From Auanema rhodensis (lineage: Eukaryota > Nematoda > Chromadorea > Rhabditida > Rhabditidae): a stretch of DNA of 64,000 bases. Positions 63,883 to 64,000 of this stretch are shown here, in pieces (the stretch's first letter is position 1; each line of letters starts with the position of its first letter). The DNA is taken from positions 20,146,501 to 20,210,500 of the forward strand of contig OZ059896.1 in assembly GCA_964057225.1 (NCBI GenBank), written 5' to 3'. The position numbers and the translations under genes are program-made. The notes beneath the pieces were generated by a model. The model searched no databases. It saw nothing but the letters and a program-made list of their open reading frames with translations, and was not told the DNA's origin.

Positions 63883-64000
63883 ACAATGTTATTCAACGGA
63901 AAAATTATTTCTTCAGGGTGAAAATCGAGGATATAAGTGTGAACTTATATCAGTTGATATCTCGGTGCATTTTTAAGCTAGCGCAAATCTGATAACACAG
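63883..64000 (+). repeat. Truncated final monomer (first 118 bases)
   Basis: The window ends inside unit 182, in the inner loop region of the 80-146 dyad. The part present is of the ACGGAAAAATT/ATTTCTTCAGG type, like unit 181. The cut is the window edge, not an array end, so the satellite continues downstream. Confidence 0.9.

Larger units (their letters stand above)
1..64000 (+). repeat. 351-bp satellite DNA array (182.3 monomers, head to tail)
   Basis: Every part of the window is the same 351-bp unit in the same orientation. Starting each unit at the ACAATG or ACAGTG motif, unit n begins at 351n+1, and this still holds for unit 182 at 63883, so no net length change has accumulated over 182 units. 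Units differ by roughly 0 to 15 substitutions from the consensus. G+C is about 31% by hand count. No unique sequence interrupts the array and neither edge of it is in the window. Large homogenised tandem arrays with units near one or two nucleosome lengths are typical of eukaryotic centromeric or pericentromeric heterochromatin; assigning this array to such a region is inference. I do not recognise the satellite family. An insect source is plausible but unproven. Confidence 0.98.

Noticed and set aside
1-64000. CRISPR array or other direct-repeat defence locus
   Set aside because: The repeat unit is the whole 351 bp with no alternating unique spacers and no nearby protein genes.
1-64000. Rho-independent terminators suggested by hairpins followed by T runs
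   Set aside because: The stems are AT-rich, the T runs are not placed directly after them, and there is no transcription unit to end.

Overview
The whole window is one satellite DNA array. A 351-bp monomer is repeated head to tail from the first base to the last: 182 complete monomers plus 118 bases of a 183rd (182 x 351 + 118 = 64,000). Numbering from 0, unit n starts at 351n+1. This register holds at every place I checked, for example 7021, 14041, 21061, 28081, 35101, 42121, 49141, 56161, 63181 and 63883, so I see no net insertion or deletion and no inversion. There is no gene, RNA gene, transposon, CRISPR array or unique flanking DNA, and the array runs off both ends.

The consensus is about 31% G+C by hand count (110 of 351), with stop codons in most frames, several inverted repeats and A/T tracts. 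Array size, monomer length (about two nucleosomes) and higher-order structure point to a eukaryotic chromosome, probably centromeric or pericentromeric heterochromatin. An insect or other arthropod is my guess from the AT-rich 300-400 bp unit, but the species and satellite family cannot be named from the sequence alone.

Monomers differ by small sets of recurring substitutions that show higher-order structure. Left domain (1 to about 13.37 kb): a 4-monomer duplication, two monomers whose stop-codon change opens a 63-codon frame, and a 10-monomer block followed by a 7-monomer version of it. Central domain (about 13.37 to 36.83 kb): two copies of a ~9.8-kb block offset by exactly 39 monomers (13,689 bp), with a perfectly tandem 10-monomer (3,510 bp) duplication at 20,710-27,729. 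Next (about 36.8 to 49.8 kb): overlapping tandem duplications of 8, 6 and 7 monomers. Right domain (about 49.8 to 64 kb): a different variant set, arranged in 7-, 6- and 4-monomer patterns. This is what repeated unequal exchange and gene conversion would leave.

The most interesting observation is a perfect 9-bp inverted repeat with a GTGA loop in each monomer. Its two recurring loop variants are GTAA and GAGA, so all three fit the GNRA tetraloop rule if the + strand is transcribed. Also notable are the uneven spread of variation along the monomer, the enrichment of recurring changes at CpG sites, and recombinant monomers that record exchange points.
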